This document shows, piece by piece, positions 23,827 through 32,319 of a DNA stretch of 41,406 bases. Both the position numbers and the translations under genes were made by a program. The stretch lies in the NCBI GenBank assembly GCA_022843785.1, contig JALHMZ010000024.1:1-41406 (forward strand), written 5' to 3'. The notes under the pieces were generated by a model. The model searched no databases. It had not been told where the DNA came from and saw only the letters and a program-made list of their open reading frames with translations. The stretch's first letter is position 1; each line of letters starts with the position of its first letter. This stretch comes from Nitrospira sp. Lineage in GTDB: Bacteria > Nitrospirota > Nitrospiria > Nitrospirales > Nitrospiraceae.

Positions 23827-24825
23827 TCAGGACCGTACTAGCCTGTCATCCGTCTGCGCAGACAACCGCGCAGTCGTCGGGACATTGGCATGCACGGCCC
23901 GAAACATGCCGAAGCGACACAGCCCTGCCCCGAATGCCAGACGCATTAACAGAATCGTGGGCACTTCTCGTAATGATTTAATCAACCCACTCACGCCGAA
24001 CCGGACAAGCCCTGCCGGACGGGCAATTCCCTGCCAGATCGAATCGAGCCATGAAGGTAAGGTTTCGGCAGTCCAATCGGCTGTGGTGACGTCACCCGCT
24101 ACCAGTCCGGTCGCCTCCAGTAATTCTGAAAACTCTTCAATGCTGGCAAACGCCGGATGAGCCCACTGATCCAGCAGTTGCCGCATCACCGGCTGTTCCC
24201 ACCAATTGAGTGGAACCTGGCGAGCGTCCCGCTGATTCCAATCGGCCACAACCAGAATGCCGCCCGGTTTCAGCACGCGCATGAGCTCTCGGGCAAAGAG
24301 TGCCTTATCCGGCATGTGCGGCCCTGCCTCGACCGACCAGACCACATCAAAACTGGCATCGGGGAACGACAGGGCCAGCGCATCATCGACCTGAAAGCGG
24401 GCATTCACCTCCGGGGCGGTCAGTTCTTGAGCCCGTCTGACTTGCTGAGGGCTGAGGGTGACGCCGGTGACGGCAAAGTTATACTCCCGCGCCAGCATGC
24501 GGCTGCTGCCGCCGATGCCGCAGCCCACATCTAAGACTGTCGTAGCGGACGGAAGCTTGTCTAATCCACCCCAACGCACCATTTCATGCACAAAGTCTGA
24601 CTTGGCTTTGAGAAAATCTTTTTGGCCGGGTGGAGAGCCATAGTGTCCCAGATGGATATGTTCGCCCCAGTAGAACTCGAGAATGCCGTCATTTGTCCAG
24701 TCATCATAGGAATTGGCGACAGAGTCGGCAGACTGATATTTGCGGGGGACTCGCACGTACAGTACTAATCCGATCAGCAGTACGACCAGGAGAAGGACGA
24801 TCGTCACGAGGAACATGTTCATCAT
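23827..24825 (-). CDS. Membrane-anchored SAM methyltransferase (MPBQ/tocopherol methyltransferase-like)
   Basis: 332 residues. An N-terminal membrane helix (about 4-26, FLVTIVLLLVVLLIGLVLYV) precedes a class I methyltransferase: motif I VLDVGCGIGGSSRMLA, then GVTLSPQQVRRAQ, FDVVWSVEAGPHMPDK and LKPGGILVVADW. The linker SYDDWTNDGILEFYWGEHIH with its GHYG resembles plastoquinol/tocopherol (MPBQ, gamma-tocopherol) methyltransferases of cyanobacteria and plants, suggesting a hydrophobic quinol or isoprenoid substrate. The exact substrate is uncertain. ATGs at 24822 and 24816 are alternative starts. Confidence 0.85.
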   Translation of the reverse strand: MMNMFLVTIVLLLVVLLIGLVLYVRVPRKYQSADSVANSYDDWTNDGILEFYWGEHIHLGHYGSPPGQKDFLKAKSDFVHEMVRWGGLDKLPSATTVLDVGCGIGGSSRMLAREYNFAVTGVTLSPQQVRRAQELTAPEVNARFQVDDALALSFPDASFDVVWSVEAGPHMPDKALFARELMRVLKPGGILVVADWNQRDARQVPLNWWEQPVMRQLLDQWAHPAFASIEEFSELLEATGLVAGDVTTADWTAETLPSWLDSIWQGIARPAGLVRFGVSGLIKSLREVPTILLMRLAFGAGLCRFGMFRAVHANVPTTARLSAQTDDRLVRS

Positions 24826-24909
24826 ATCGAAGGCCTGATTACCGTGATGTCGTTAACAGTGATGACCCATACAAAGAAACATGACCCGGGGGACATAAGT
24901 ACGCGCTTC

Positions 24910-25218
24910 CTACGCACTCACCGCATCGGCAACAAACATCTTCACTTTGATCTTCTTCGCCCGTTCTTCAACCTGCGCCGCATCATACTGAAACTGCAAC
25001 CGCATCCATCCCTCCGGCGTGCCGCCAAACGCTTTCGCCAGGCGGATTGCCATGTCCCAAGACAGGTCTGCGCTCTCATTCACCAGATGACTCAGCGCCG
25101 ACCGCGATACCCCGAGGATTTTTGCCCCTTCCGTTACACTCAACCCATGTGGCTCAAGACAATCGACCCACACCGAAAACCCGGGATGCGGTGGATGCTT
25201 CATTTTCAACGTTTTCAT
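24910..25218 (-). CDS. higA: HigA-type antitoxin (Xre/Cro helix-turn-helix)
   Basis: 102 residues from the ATG at 25218, with AAGGAA 6 nt upstream (an in-frame ATG at 25236 overlaps higB). MKHPPHPGFSVWVDCLEPHG then LSVTEGAKILGVSRSALSHL is the typical start and HTH of the addiction-module antidote family, followed by SWDMAIRLAKAFGGTPEGWMRLQFQYD. It binds and silences HigB and represses the operon. The gene follows higB, the reversed toxin-first order normal for hig loci. Confidence 0.93.
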   Translation of the reverse strand: MKTLKMKHPPHPGFSVWVDCLEPHGLSVTEGAKILGVSRSALSHLVNESADLSWDMAIRLAKAFGGTPEGWMRLQFQYDAAQVEERAKKIKVKMFVADAVSA

Positions 25219-25232
25219 CGCATGTTCCTTCT

Positions 25233-25511
25233 TCAATGGTAGTCCTCTACATTTACGTCCAGCGCATCACCATCCTCATACCGAAACGTCATGCGCCAGT
25301 TGGCTCTCACCGTGACGCCCCACTCCCCTTTTCGACTTCCCTTCAATGGGTGCAGCCTGTAGGAATGGATGTTCATATCCTCGATCGCTTCCGCTTGATG
25401 CAGCCGCGCGAGAATGGCCCTGATCCGATCCACCATGTCCGGCGGGAGCTTCCGGGGATCATCTTCTTCGAAACACCGTTTCAACCCCCGGTGCTTAAAG
25501 CTCACGATCAT
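25233..25511 (-). CDS. higB: HigB-type toxin (RelE superfamily)
   Basis: 92 residues: MIVSFKHRGLKRCFEEDDPR..RAILARLHQAEAIEDMN..HPLKGSRKGEWGVTVRANWRMTF..DGDALDVNVEDYH. This is the plasmid-maintenance killer (HigB/RelE) pattern with the RxNWRMTFR core and the final DYH. It cleaves mRNA at the ribosome. It precedes higA on the same strand. Confidence 0.93.
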   Translation of the reverse strand: MIVSFKHRGLKRCFEEDDPRKLPPDMVDRIRAILARLHQAEAIEDMNIHSYRLHPLKGSRKGEWGVTVRANWRMTFRYEDGDALDVNVEDYH

Positions 25512-25723
25512 GCGTTGACTGTAGCGTGTAGCGCTTCACCCGTCAACAGGAATCTTTATGCACTAAAAGGAGGCTAACCTGAATCGCCGTCTTACACAGA
25601 TCCTTCCGCCCATTGTTCCGCTCGAATGGCTGTTGCCGATTGAGATCCCAACGACGGATAATGTGTCCCTGAAGGAACAGCGTACACTGGTTTAGTGATG
25701 GGCACGCGGAGCGTCGATCAATC

Positions 25724-26659
25724 ATGAATCTGAAGACAGAGGATCAGCGGGCCACGCCCAGGGTTCCGGTGCAGTTTCAGGCCCTGGTGTCTGGCTCCGC
25801 ACAGTCCGAAGGGACGGGCATCATTCTCGAACTGTCACGGAACGGATGCCGCCTGGAAAGCCAGGCCCTCATGTTGCCAGGCCTCTCGTTAGAACTGCGC
25901 ATCGCCGTGCCCGGCTTGGAATGGGCGCTGATGATTGATGGGGCGGATGTGCAGTGGACGGACGAGGACCGCGCCGGCCTGGCGTTTGTTCGAATGAGAG
26001 AGACGGAACGGCAGCGACTCGACAACATCATGACGGCCCGGCTCGCGAGGACGACTGAGGACGGCGACGACAACCAGTGTGAGCTGATGCCGGTTGAGTT
26101 CCAAGGACTGGAACCGGTGCTGTCGAAAGATCCCGTACTCGCCGTCAGCAAGGGGCTGACCTGGTTCGTTCACGACCGGGCGGAATTCCCCTTTCGAGGA
26201 GGGAACCTGCTCACCAGAGCGTTTCCCACTTGTACGCCCGAACTCGCAGCTGCGCTCGGCGCGTTGGTCCAATCCGGTGGCGACACGGAGGTGGAATTCT
26301 CGCTGGCGCTGCTCCAGAACTATCGTGGCTCGACATCCGCCGACGGCGTCTTGAAAGAAATTGTGTCGCGCTTTCCGCAGGACGATCGCAAAAGGGACGG
26401 AGTCCGGATCAGCATCAACAGCCCCGGCGTGGTCTCCGGTGAATTCGGGCTGGCGGAAGCCTGGCGAGTCAGGAAGGAGTCGCTGGCGCGCTGGCTGACG
26501 GACACACGCCCGGCAGTCACCGCGTTCGCCGAACAGCACATAGCGGAACTCGACCGGATGATCGTGGCAGAGCGGCGCCGTGTGGAGGCCGAACGGGAAC
26601 TGCGAGAGCGGAGCCGACATGAGGACGAGTCCGATGGGTACAGGGCGAAACCCTTCTAA
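25724..26659 (+). CDS. PilZ-domain protein with unknown C-terminal domain
   Basis: 311 residues. N-terminal PilZ domain (about 9-105): the c-di-GMP motif RxxxR is RATPR, and D/NxSxxG appears as ELSRNG with Glu at the first position, so binding may be altered. The remaining 200 residues form a separate domain starting about residue 128 (FQGLEPVLSKDPVLAVSKGL then TWFVHDRAEFPFRGGNLLTR) that I cannot name; it ends in a charged helix (RMIVAERRRVEAERELRER). Probably a c-di-GMP-responsive regulator. Repeat R1 begins directly after the stop codon. Confidence 0.82.
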   Translation: MNLKTEDQRATPRVPVQFQALVSGSAQSEGTGIILELSRNGCRLESQALMLPGLSLELRIAVPGLEWALMIDGADVQWTDEDRAGLAFVRMRETERQRLDNIMTARLARTTEDGDDNQCELMPVEFQGLEPVLSKDPVLAVSKGLTWFVHDRAEFPFRGGNLLTRAFPTCTPELAAALGALVQSGGDTEVEFSLALLQNYRGSTSADGVLKEIVSRFPQDDRKRDGVRISINSPGVVSGEFGLAEAWRVRKESLARWLTDTRPAVTAFAEQHIAELDRMIVAERRRVEAERELRERSRHEDESDGYRAKPF

Positions 26660-26760
26660 CAGGATGTTGAAAAAGTCCGCCAGCTTTGTTCTCGCATCGC
26701 TCAGAGGCTCAACGTACGGCGCAGAGTACGATTCGCCCCTTCGCTCGCTGCGGCCTCGCC
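26660..26760 (+). repeat. R1 repeat, copy in opposite orientation, one end missing
   Basis: Begins CAGGATGTTGAAAAAGTCCG at the base following the PilZ stop, and matches the reverse strand of 4734-4859 as far as GCGGCCTCGCC. The distal end is absent. The sequence 26761-26929 shows no gene. Confidence 0.75.
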
Positions 26761-26929
26761 TGTGGAACGGGGCGTCTCGGCGCACCGGGGTGGGCGGGTG
26801 AGAATAGCAGCCTTTTCGGGACAACCAGATGATCGTGGCAGCCACTCGACTCCCATGCAGAGAACGATGTCCCACATAACTTGCCAACAGCTTCCTGACA
26901 GCAGAAACCTCCTGTGCGCCGCACTCAAT

Positions 26930-27062
26930 CTTCGATCCTCGACGCTCACAACCGCCGCCACGCATTCCGGCTCTTCCTTCGATTCTTCCCCCGGTTCGCC
27001 CTTCTTTTGCGCAGTAGACCTGCTGCTCTCAAAAACGTAGAATGTCAGCGCTTCTTTCCCCC
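26930..27062 (+). repeat. R2 repeat, copy 3
   Basis: Contains CTCGACGCTCACAACCGCCG, CCGGTTCGCCCTTCTTTTGC, GTAGACCTGC, CTCAAAAACGTAGAATGTCA and GCGCTTC. The 5' end is poorly preserved. It lies upstream of the PhoD-like gene. Confidence 0.7.
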
Positions 27063-27164
27063 GCAAGCGCGGCTGAGGCTGCTGTGCGGACGAACAGAAC
27101 TCCGGTGCTTCTGATGCGACAGATACAGTAATTCACAGCTTTGGGCCTTGGCGGAGGACACTCC

Positions 27165-28592
27165 ATGAAAATCAAGAAGCCAACCGTTGGACCGATTGTG
27201 GGCTACACATCCGCAGGCCAAGCGCGAATCTGGCTGCGAGGAGAGTTCCAGAAAACTCCTGATGGCTATCGACGCTGCTTTGGAGCCATTCGTCTTCGCA
27301 AGCACGGGGCTCCCGCTTTCGGGAACCCGCTGTTCGTCAAGCTGCCTCCTTATTTTGACATGACGGGAGTGTGTGCCTTTACCAGCTTGCAACCGGATAC
27401 GGTGTACGAGTACCAGGCCGGTTGGTTCTTTGCGGAAACCGAGCTGACCAATCTCGACGGCACTCAGGACCTGGATTGGACGGAGGTTCAACAGCAGACG
27501 CTCAGATTTCAAACAGGCAGCATGAATCCATCGCAACCTCGTTCCTACGCGTTTGGATCCTGCCGCTATCTCTTGCGCTTGTTCGGAGGTGCGTTCTTCG
27601 ACGAACGTGGCGATAAGGTCTTTCGGAGCATCCTGGATCAGCACCAGGCGCCCCACTCTCAGATTCACGGCGTGATCATGGCCGGTGATCAGATCTACGC
27701 AGATGATCTCAATTTTGTTTCCCCTGATGTCGCCATTGATGAATACCTGTCCCGCTACCGGACGGTCTTTAGCCAGAACAATGTCCGCGAGCTCATGAGC
27801 CGGGTCCCGACGTACATGATCTTGGACGATCACGAGATTGAGGATAACTGGCCGAGCAAGGCAACTGACAAGGACTGGCTCACGCTCTACCCTTCGGCCA
27901 TTCATGCCTACCAGATTTATCAATGCAGCCATAGCCCGCTGTTTTCTCTCAATGACGACAATCGCCTGACGGGAACCCTTGACCGCTTTTGGTACACGTT
28001 CCAAGATGGTTGTTGTGATTGCTTTGTCATGGATACGCGTACTGAGCGTCGATGGAGCGAGAACCCGAAACACAGGAAGATGATCAACCGCCGGCAAATG
28101 GAGGCGCTCTTACTCTGGCTCAATGACGGTTCCGGGAGAGTGAAGCTCGTGGTGACAGCTGTTCCATTCTTTCCTGATATGGAATCTGACAGTGACGATA
28201 AGTGGAGTGGATTTGTTGATGAGCGCACCGAGGTACTGGACTTTATCCGCAAGAACAGGATTCGCAAGGTGGTGTTTTTATCCGGTGATGTGCACTGCTC
28301 ATTCAGCGTCGAGCTGAAACACGCCAGTGACCCGTCATTTAAAGTGATCAGCGTCATCTCCTCGTCATTTTTCTGGCCCTACCCTCATATGGATGACAGC
28401 GATTTCATCTTGAACGGCACGCTCAAGACGACATCTCACCAAAAGTATCGCGTGGTCGATCCGTCACCGGTACACTCAACAGACAATTTCGCCCGGCTGG
28501 ACATCAGTCCGGAGTCCATTGCGATCTCATTTTTTGAACGAAAGGGAGGACAGCTCGGCGAGACGAAAAGGAGGAAATTCGGGCCTAAGTAA
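27165..28592 (+). CDS. PhoD-like metallophosphatase
   Basis: 475 residues from the ATG at 27165, with GGAGG 7-8 nt upstream. It has a fibronectin-like N-terminal segment (about 1-100) and a metallophosphoesterase core: GDQIYADD, ILDDHEIEDNW, CFVMDTRTERR and VFLSGDVHCSF, as in alkaline phosphatase D. No Tat or Sec signal is visible, unlike classical PhoD, so it may act in the cytoplasm. Family members cleave phosphodiesters or phosphomonoesters with Fe/Ca or other metals; the substrate is unknown. It is followed by an R2 copy and a series of lipoprotein genes in the same direction. Confidence 0.88.
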   Translation: MKIKKPTVGPIVGYTSAGQARIWLRGEFQKTPDGYRRCFGAIRLRKHGAPAFGNPLFVKLPPYFDMTGVCAFTSLQPDTVYEYQAGWFFAETELTNLDGTQDLDWTEVQQQTLRFQTGSMNPSQPRSYAFGSCRYLLRLFGGAFFDERGDKVFRSILDQHQAPHSQIHGVIMAGDQIYADDLNFVSPDVAIDEYLSRYRTVFSQNNVRELMSRVPTYMILDDHEIEDNWPSKATDKDWLTLYPSAIHAYQIYQCSHSPLFSLNDDNRLTGTLDRFWYTFQDGCCDCFVMDTRTERRWSENPKHRKMINRRQMEALLLWLNDGSGRVKLVVTAVPFFPDMESDSDDKWSGFVDERTEVLDFIRKNRIRKVVFLSGDVHCSFSVELKHASDPSFKVISVISSSFFWPYPHMDDSDFILNGTLKTTSHQKYRVVDPSPVHSTDNFARLDISPESIAISFFERKGGQLGETKRRKFGPK

Positions 28593-28624
28593 TTCATGAG
28601 ACCGGACCATGGCGCCCGGGCCCG

Positions 28625-28740
28625 AGCGTCTCGACGCCCCGGCCGCCGCCACGCCCTCCGGTTCCTGCCCCGGTTCGCCCTTCTTTCTCGCCGTAGACCT
28701 GTTTTTCTCAAAAATAGCAGCATGCCACCGTTTCACTCCC
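28625..28740 (+). repeat. R2 repeat, copy 4
   Basis: GTCTCGACGCCCCGGCCGCC, CCACGCCCTCCGG, CCCCGGTTCGCCCTTCTTTC, GTAGACCTG, TTTTTCTCAAAAATAGCAGC and CACCGTTTC. The 5' GGGGACATTC end is not recognisable. It sits between the PhoD-like gene and the lipoprotein gene at 28878. Confidence 0.75.
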
Positions 28741-28877
28741 TAATCGGACGACGGAACCAGTCCTCACAAGACTCTCGCCTTCTTCTTTCGCCTGTCCCCG
28801 CGTCCTGACCATTGAAAGATCCATACCGATATGACAGGATACCCGGACTATACAGATCACGATGACTGAGGAGCCGA

Positions 28878-29567
28878 ATGCGTCGTCTTTCATTACTCGC
28901 TACCCTCCTGCTCCCCTGCGTGTTGGCGGTTGGCTGTACCACTCCCTCCACGATCAAGGATGCATCCACGAAACACGCCAGCAACCTTGCAGGCCTTCAG
29001 CAAGCAGTCGGCGAGTACCGCTCGCAGCTCGATAGGTACTTCGACCGGCTGATTGCACAGCAGCGTGAGGCGCATATCGCCATGCACGTCGATCGATGGA
29101 TTCACGGTGCCGCGGAGGAACAAGCCGCCTCCATTGCAGACACAGTCCGGTTAACTGATCGCGTAGCGCAGAAAGACACGGCCGCACTGGACTTCATTAA
29201 GGCGGGCGCCGGCATCGCAGACGCATTCGTCTTCTATCGGAACAATTTCGACCAATGGGTTCACAAAACAACCGGCAAGAACCTCGAGGAGCGCAGAAAG
29301 GCTTTGGAGAACAAGCTCGGCAAGCCTATTGCCCAAAGCGACGATGACCTGACGTTTGTGGAGGTTGCTATCAACCTTACACAACAGCGCAAGAACCTCG
29401 ACGATCAACTGAACCTGCTGGCCACCCAGGTGACAACCATGCAGGCCTTTCATGACAAGATTAATGAGTTTCTGTCGATTGATGCGACGATTGACGGATC
29501 AAAAATCGCGGCGGCAGCGGCGGCGGGCAGCAAAGCTGACGTTGCCGGGATTGCAGGGAAGAAGTGA
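28878..29567 (+). CDS. Unknown coiled-coil lipoprotein 1
   Basis: 229 residues with GAGGAG 5 nt upstream. A signal with lipobox AVGC (Cys20) is followed by a mostly helical, Gln/Asp/Lys-rich body with long amphipathic segments (about 35-75, 125-200), e.g. LEERRKALENKLGKP and NLTQQRKNLDDQLNLLATQV. The tail is Ala/Gly-rich (SKIAAAAAAGSKADVAGIAG). I recognise no family. Its stop overlaps the GTG of the next lipoprotein gene, so the two are coupled and may form a heteromeric envelope assembly. Confidence 0.75.
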   Translation: MRRLSLLATLLLPCVLAVGCTTPSTIKDASTKHASNLAGLQQAVGEYRSQLDRYFDRLIAQQREAHIAMHVDRWIHGAAEEQAASIADTVRLTDRVAQKDTAALDFIKAGAGIADAFVFYRNNFDQWVHKTTGKNLEERRKALENKLGKPIAQSDDDLTFVEVAINLTQQRKNLDDQLNLLATQVTTMQAFHDKINEFLSIDATIDGSKIAAAAAAGSKADVAGIAGKK

Positions 29568-30280
29568 GCCTCCTTATGGTGAGACGGACCGGTGCGACTC
29601 TTCTGTGCCTCTGCGCAGTCGTCCTCTTGAGCGCGTGCAGCAGTTCCGGCATCCGCCAGTTGAGCGATGCCGAGACCGCCTACTTCGCAAAGCTGAAGGC
29701 ACACCTGCGGGAGAGCGCGCCGAAGCTGAAGGCGGAATTGGACACGACGAAAGTCAATGAAGATGCGGCGCTGCTGCATGTGGCACAGCTGGACGATAAT
29801 ATTCGCCGCGCACAGCTGGTCTACTCGCTCCGTGAGGTGCTGACTGCGCCGGCGGCTGACAGCGCGCGATTCATCCAGGTGTCGCGCAACAAGGTCATCC
29901 TCTATTCCCTCGCCGAGGCGGGCCAGGCGAGAAACGAGAAGCACTCGGCCGAGTTGGCGAAGGGGGCGGAGGAACGCAGGCAGCTGCTCAGTAATCTCGA
30001 CGCGCTCAACACGCTTGTGGCTGATGTGATCGCCTCGAATGAGGTCTTGCATAACCACCTGAATCAGTCCGGCACGGCACAGCTCACGGATTTCCTTTCG
30101 GAGGTCGGCCGACAGGTCACGGCCTTCAATGCCGGCATCAAAGCGGCGGACCAGAACAATCCCGCGATACAGTCCATGGTGGAAGCCGGCAAGGTCGCCG
30201 ACCAGCGGGTGCAGGAGGCCGAAGGCAAGCTGTCAAAGTTCATCGATGTCTGGTCTAAGCTGAACAGCTTCCGAAAGTAG
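29564..30280 (+). CDS. Unknown coiled-coil lipoprotein 2
   Basis: 238 residues from the GTG overlapping the previous stop (GTGA); an ATG at 29576 is the alternative. Lipobox LLSAC (Cys25). The rest is almost all helix, with heptad-like stretches (AYFAKLKAHLRESAPKLKAE; ELAKGAEERRQLLSNLDALN; MVEAGKVADQRVQEAEGKL). The length and style match lipoprotein 1, suggesting partners of similar fold. No family recognised. Confidence 0.72.
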   Translation: MSLLMVRRTGATLLCLCAVVLLSACSSSGIRQLSDAETAYFAKLKAHLRESAPKLKAELDTTKVNEDAALLHVAQLDDNIRRAQLVYSLREVLTAPAADSARFIQVSRNKVILYSLAEAGQARNEKHSAELAKGAEERRQLLSNLDALNTLVADVIASNEVLHNHLNQSGTAQLTDFLSEVGRQVTAFNAGIKAADQNNPAIQSMVEAGKVADQRVQEAEGKLSKFIDVWSKLNSFRK

Positions 30281-30301
30281 GAAGGAGCGAGGGAGGGCGG
30301 C

Positions 30302-30826
30302 GTGGGTTTCCAGGAAAGCAGCCAACAATTCAAGAATCTGATTACGACCATTGGATCTCAGCGGCCGCTGCTCGAGAGCATTGTCGCGGGGGGATCGGTT
30401 TCGCCTGCGAAGCAGAAGGCCTCCCTGGACACACTCGGCACAGCGATGACACAGCTTCGCGGGCTCATGGGGGCGACACAGATTCCAGACCAGGAAAAAA
30501 CCCGTCGCATGGCCGAACTTCAGGCCCAGATCGACCAAATCGAGTTACTCAAGAATTTCGAGTCGGACTTTGACTCGCGCATGCGCTTGGTCCGGAAACT
30601 GAGCCGGCTCAATTCCACACTTGGCACCTGGCAGTCCATGGACGTCTTTCACTTTGAGACGCTCTTGGATTCAGACGGTCATGATTTCAGGGTCTTGCTT
30701 GAAGAAGCCGAGAAGGACATCCAATCACGACAAAATCTGCAGCGCGTGCTCAAAGGCGTTGAAGTAGCGCTCTCCGTTGGTGCGTTCGGGGCAGCGCTTG
30801 CGGCAAAGTTGGCTGCCGCCGTGTAG
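30302..30826 (+). CDS. Unknown helical protein with hydrophobic C-terminal tail
   Basis: 174 residues from a GTG with AGGGAGG 5 nt upstream. No signal peptide. Helical throughout, with KTRRMAELQAQIDQIELLK and RLVRKLSRLNSTLG, and ending in an Ala/Val-rich segment (VEVALSVGAFGAALAAKLAA) that could insert in or lie on a membrane. It starts 21 nt after lipoprotein 2, in the same operon. Function unknown. Confidence 0.68.
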   Translation: MGFQESSQQFKNLITTIGSQRPLLESIVAGGSVSPAKQKASLDTLGTAMTQLRGLMGATQIPDQEKTRRMAELQAQIDQIELLKNFESDFDSRMRLVRKLSRLNSTLGTWQSMDVFHFETLLDSDGHDFRVLLEEAEKDIQSRQNLQRVLKGVEVALSVGAFGAALAAKLAAAV

Positions 30827-30913
30827 CCGATGATACGGTCGTGCATGAGCCGGGACAAGCTGGCGCTCGAACAGATGTTGAGTGGTCGGCTGCCGGCATG
30901 GATGTGCAGATAG

Positions 30914-31068
30914 CACGGGGACATTCTGAATTCCCAAGCACGTAACGGCTTCGTTTCCCGGCACCCCCAACCGCTGCCATGCCCCCCGGTTCTTTTCCCA
31001 GTTCGTCCGTCATTCGCACGGCAGACCTGCTTTTCTCAAAATACTAGTATGTCACCGTTCCCCCCCCC
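30914..31068 (+). repeat. R2 repeat, copy 5 (full length)
   Basis: CACGGGGACATTCTGAATTC at the 5' end; GGCACCCCCAACCGCTGCC in the middle; GCAGACCTGCTTTTCTCAAA, ATACTAG, TATGTCACCG at the 3' end. Read on the other strand the 3' end gives CGGTGACATACT, an inverse of the 5' CGGGGACATTCT, so the element has short inverted ends. Confidence 0.8.
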
Positions 31069-31091
31069 AACATCGCAGGAGGAATGAAGCA

Positions 31092-32054
31092 ATGATCCTG
31101 ACCGCATGGATAGACGTCGCCATCGGCCTCACGCTTGTCTATCTCGGGGCTAGCCTCTTTGTGACCATCATCAATGAATACATCGCACAGACCTTCAATC
31201 TTCGGGGAAAGCAACTCTGCGAATCGTTGAAGACCTTGATCGATGACGGCGCTGTAAAGAACCTTCTCATGAAGAGCCCCGCATTCAAGCCGTTTTTTGA
31301 CGGTGCCCCTGGAAAGGCTCCATCCTACGTTGACCCGGATGTGCTTGCGCGTCTCTTGATCGGCGGTCTTGCAGCCACCTCACACGCCGGAGATACTGTG
31401 AAACAAGCTTCCGAGGCCATCGACCAATTGCCCGCCTCCGATCTGAAGACACAACTTCAGGCCCTCGTGCGAACAGCCGGGAGCGCACACGATGCCCTTG
31501 TCTCAACAGTCAGTGACTGGGTGAACCGCTCTCTTTCGATGCTCGGCGAAGGCTACAAGCGCAACCTGCAAAAGATCAGCTTCGGAATCGGGCTGACAGT
31601 AGCCATCAGCTTCAATATCGACACCATCGCATTGACTGAACATCTCTATCGGGACAAGGACGCCCGTGAAGCTGCCGTAGCACTCGGCGTACAGATTGCC
31701 GAAAAGACCAGCCCGGAGGCCTTTAAGAATTGTATGGAGCTGACGCCTCAGCAACGCAAGGATGAGGCATCATGCATTCCACTCATGGGATTGGTTGATA
31801 CTGTCCAGGGGCGCAACGCATCCCTCGGAAAATTGCCCATTGGCTGGCCGATTCCCGAGCTTCAGGGGCACGCCGCAGCTTCTGCGTCTCCTCCATCTGC
31901 CATCTCTTGGATTATCAGGGTTGTAGGATGGATTCTCACTGCTCTTGCGCTCTCCCTCGGCGCACCGTTCTGGTTTGACCTCCTCAATAAGCTCGTCAGT
32001 GTGCGCTATGGCATGCGCAAACCGGATGCGAAAGGTGCGGCGGAAGGTAAGTGA
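31092..32054 (+). CDS. Unknown membrane protein with C-terminal GAPFWFDLL motif
   Basis: 320 residues, GGAGGA upstream. Membrane segments at about 5-27, 161-180 and 272-295; between them a large domain with Cys at about 217 and 227 (FKNCMELTPQQRKDEASC). The last helix runs into LGAPFWFDLLNKLVSVRYGM, a motif I have seen at the end of uncharacterised membrane proteins, always after the final helix and before a short polar tail. The arrangement puts large parts on one side of the membrane, possibly as a scaffold. It lies between lipoprotein genes on the same strand, preceded by R2 copy 5. Confidence 0.75.
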   Translation: MILTAWIDVAIGLTLVYLGASLFVTIINEYIAQTFNLRGKQLCESLKTLIDDGAVKNLLMKSPAFKPFFDGAPGKAPSYVDPDVLARLLIGGLAATSHAGDTVKQASEAIDQLPASDLKTQLQALVRTAGSAHDALVSTVSDWVNRSLSMLGEGYKRNLQKISFGIGLTVAISFNIDTIALTEHLYRDKDAREAAVALGVQIAEKTSPEAFKNCMELTPQQRKDEASCIPLMGLVDTVQGRNASLGKLPIGWPIPELQGHAAASASPPSAISWIIRVVGWILTALALSLGAPFWFDLLNKLVSVRYGMRKPDAKGAAEGK

Positions 32055-32172
32055 GGGTAGACCTCCTCAAACCGGGGACGAGTAGACGAGAGTTCAGGGC
32101 TATCCAATTCTGGTGCGGGAAGTTCGGTCTCCTTGCCGAACTGGCGGCTTGGCCGAAAGCTCCAAATGGGCA

Positions 32173-32204
32173 GGGAGTCTTCTCTTGACACGTTGGGAGA
32201 CTCC
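32173..32204 (+). repeat. Solitary RAYT-leader-like sequence with inverted repeat
   Basis: GGGAGTCTTCTCTTGACA matches the RAYT leader at 20114-20131 in 17 of 18 positions, but no RAYT coding sequence follows. GGAGTCT (32174-32180) and AGACTCC (32198-32204) can pair. It contains TTGACA, so it may serve as promoter for the lipoprotein gene at 32320, although no good -10 box is placed. Confidence 0.45.
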
Positions 32205-32319
32205 GGCCTTGTAATCACACATCCCACTTCGTTATCCTGCCGCCCCAGGGCGATCTGACAGATCTGCAGCCTTTCCCGTTTCCATGATTCGGCAATCTTC
32301 TCTAATTGGAGGCACCCCA

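Noticed and set aside
25889..26965. Leftward open frame of 358 codons opposite the PilZ-fusion gene
   Set aside because: It overlaps the PilZ gene on the other strand and runs through repeat R1; no recognisable domain or ribosome site.
27045..28097. Leftward open frame of 350 codons opposite the PhoD-like gene
   Set aside because: Antisense shadow of a clearly conserved metallophosphatase.
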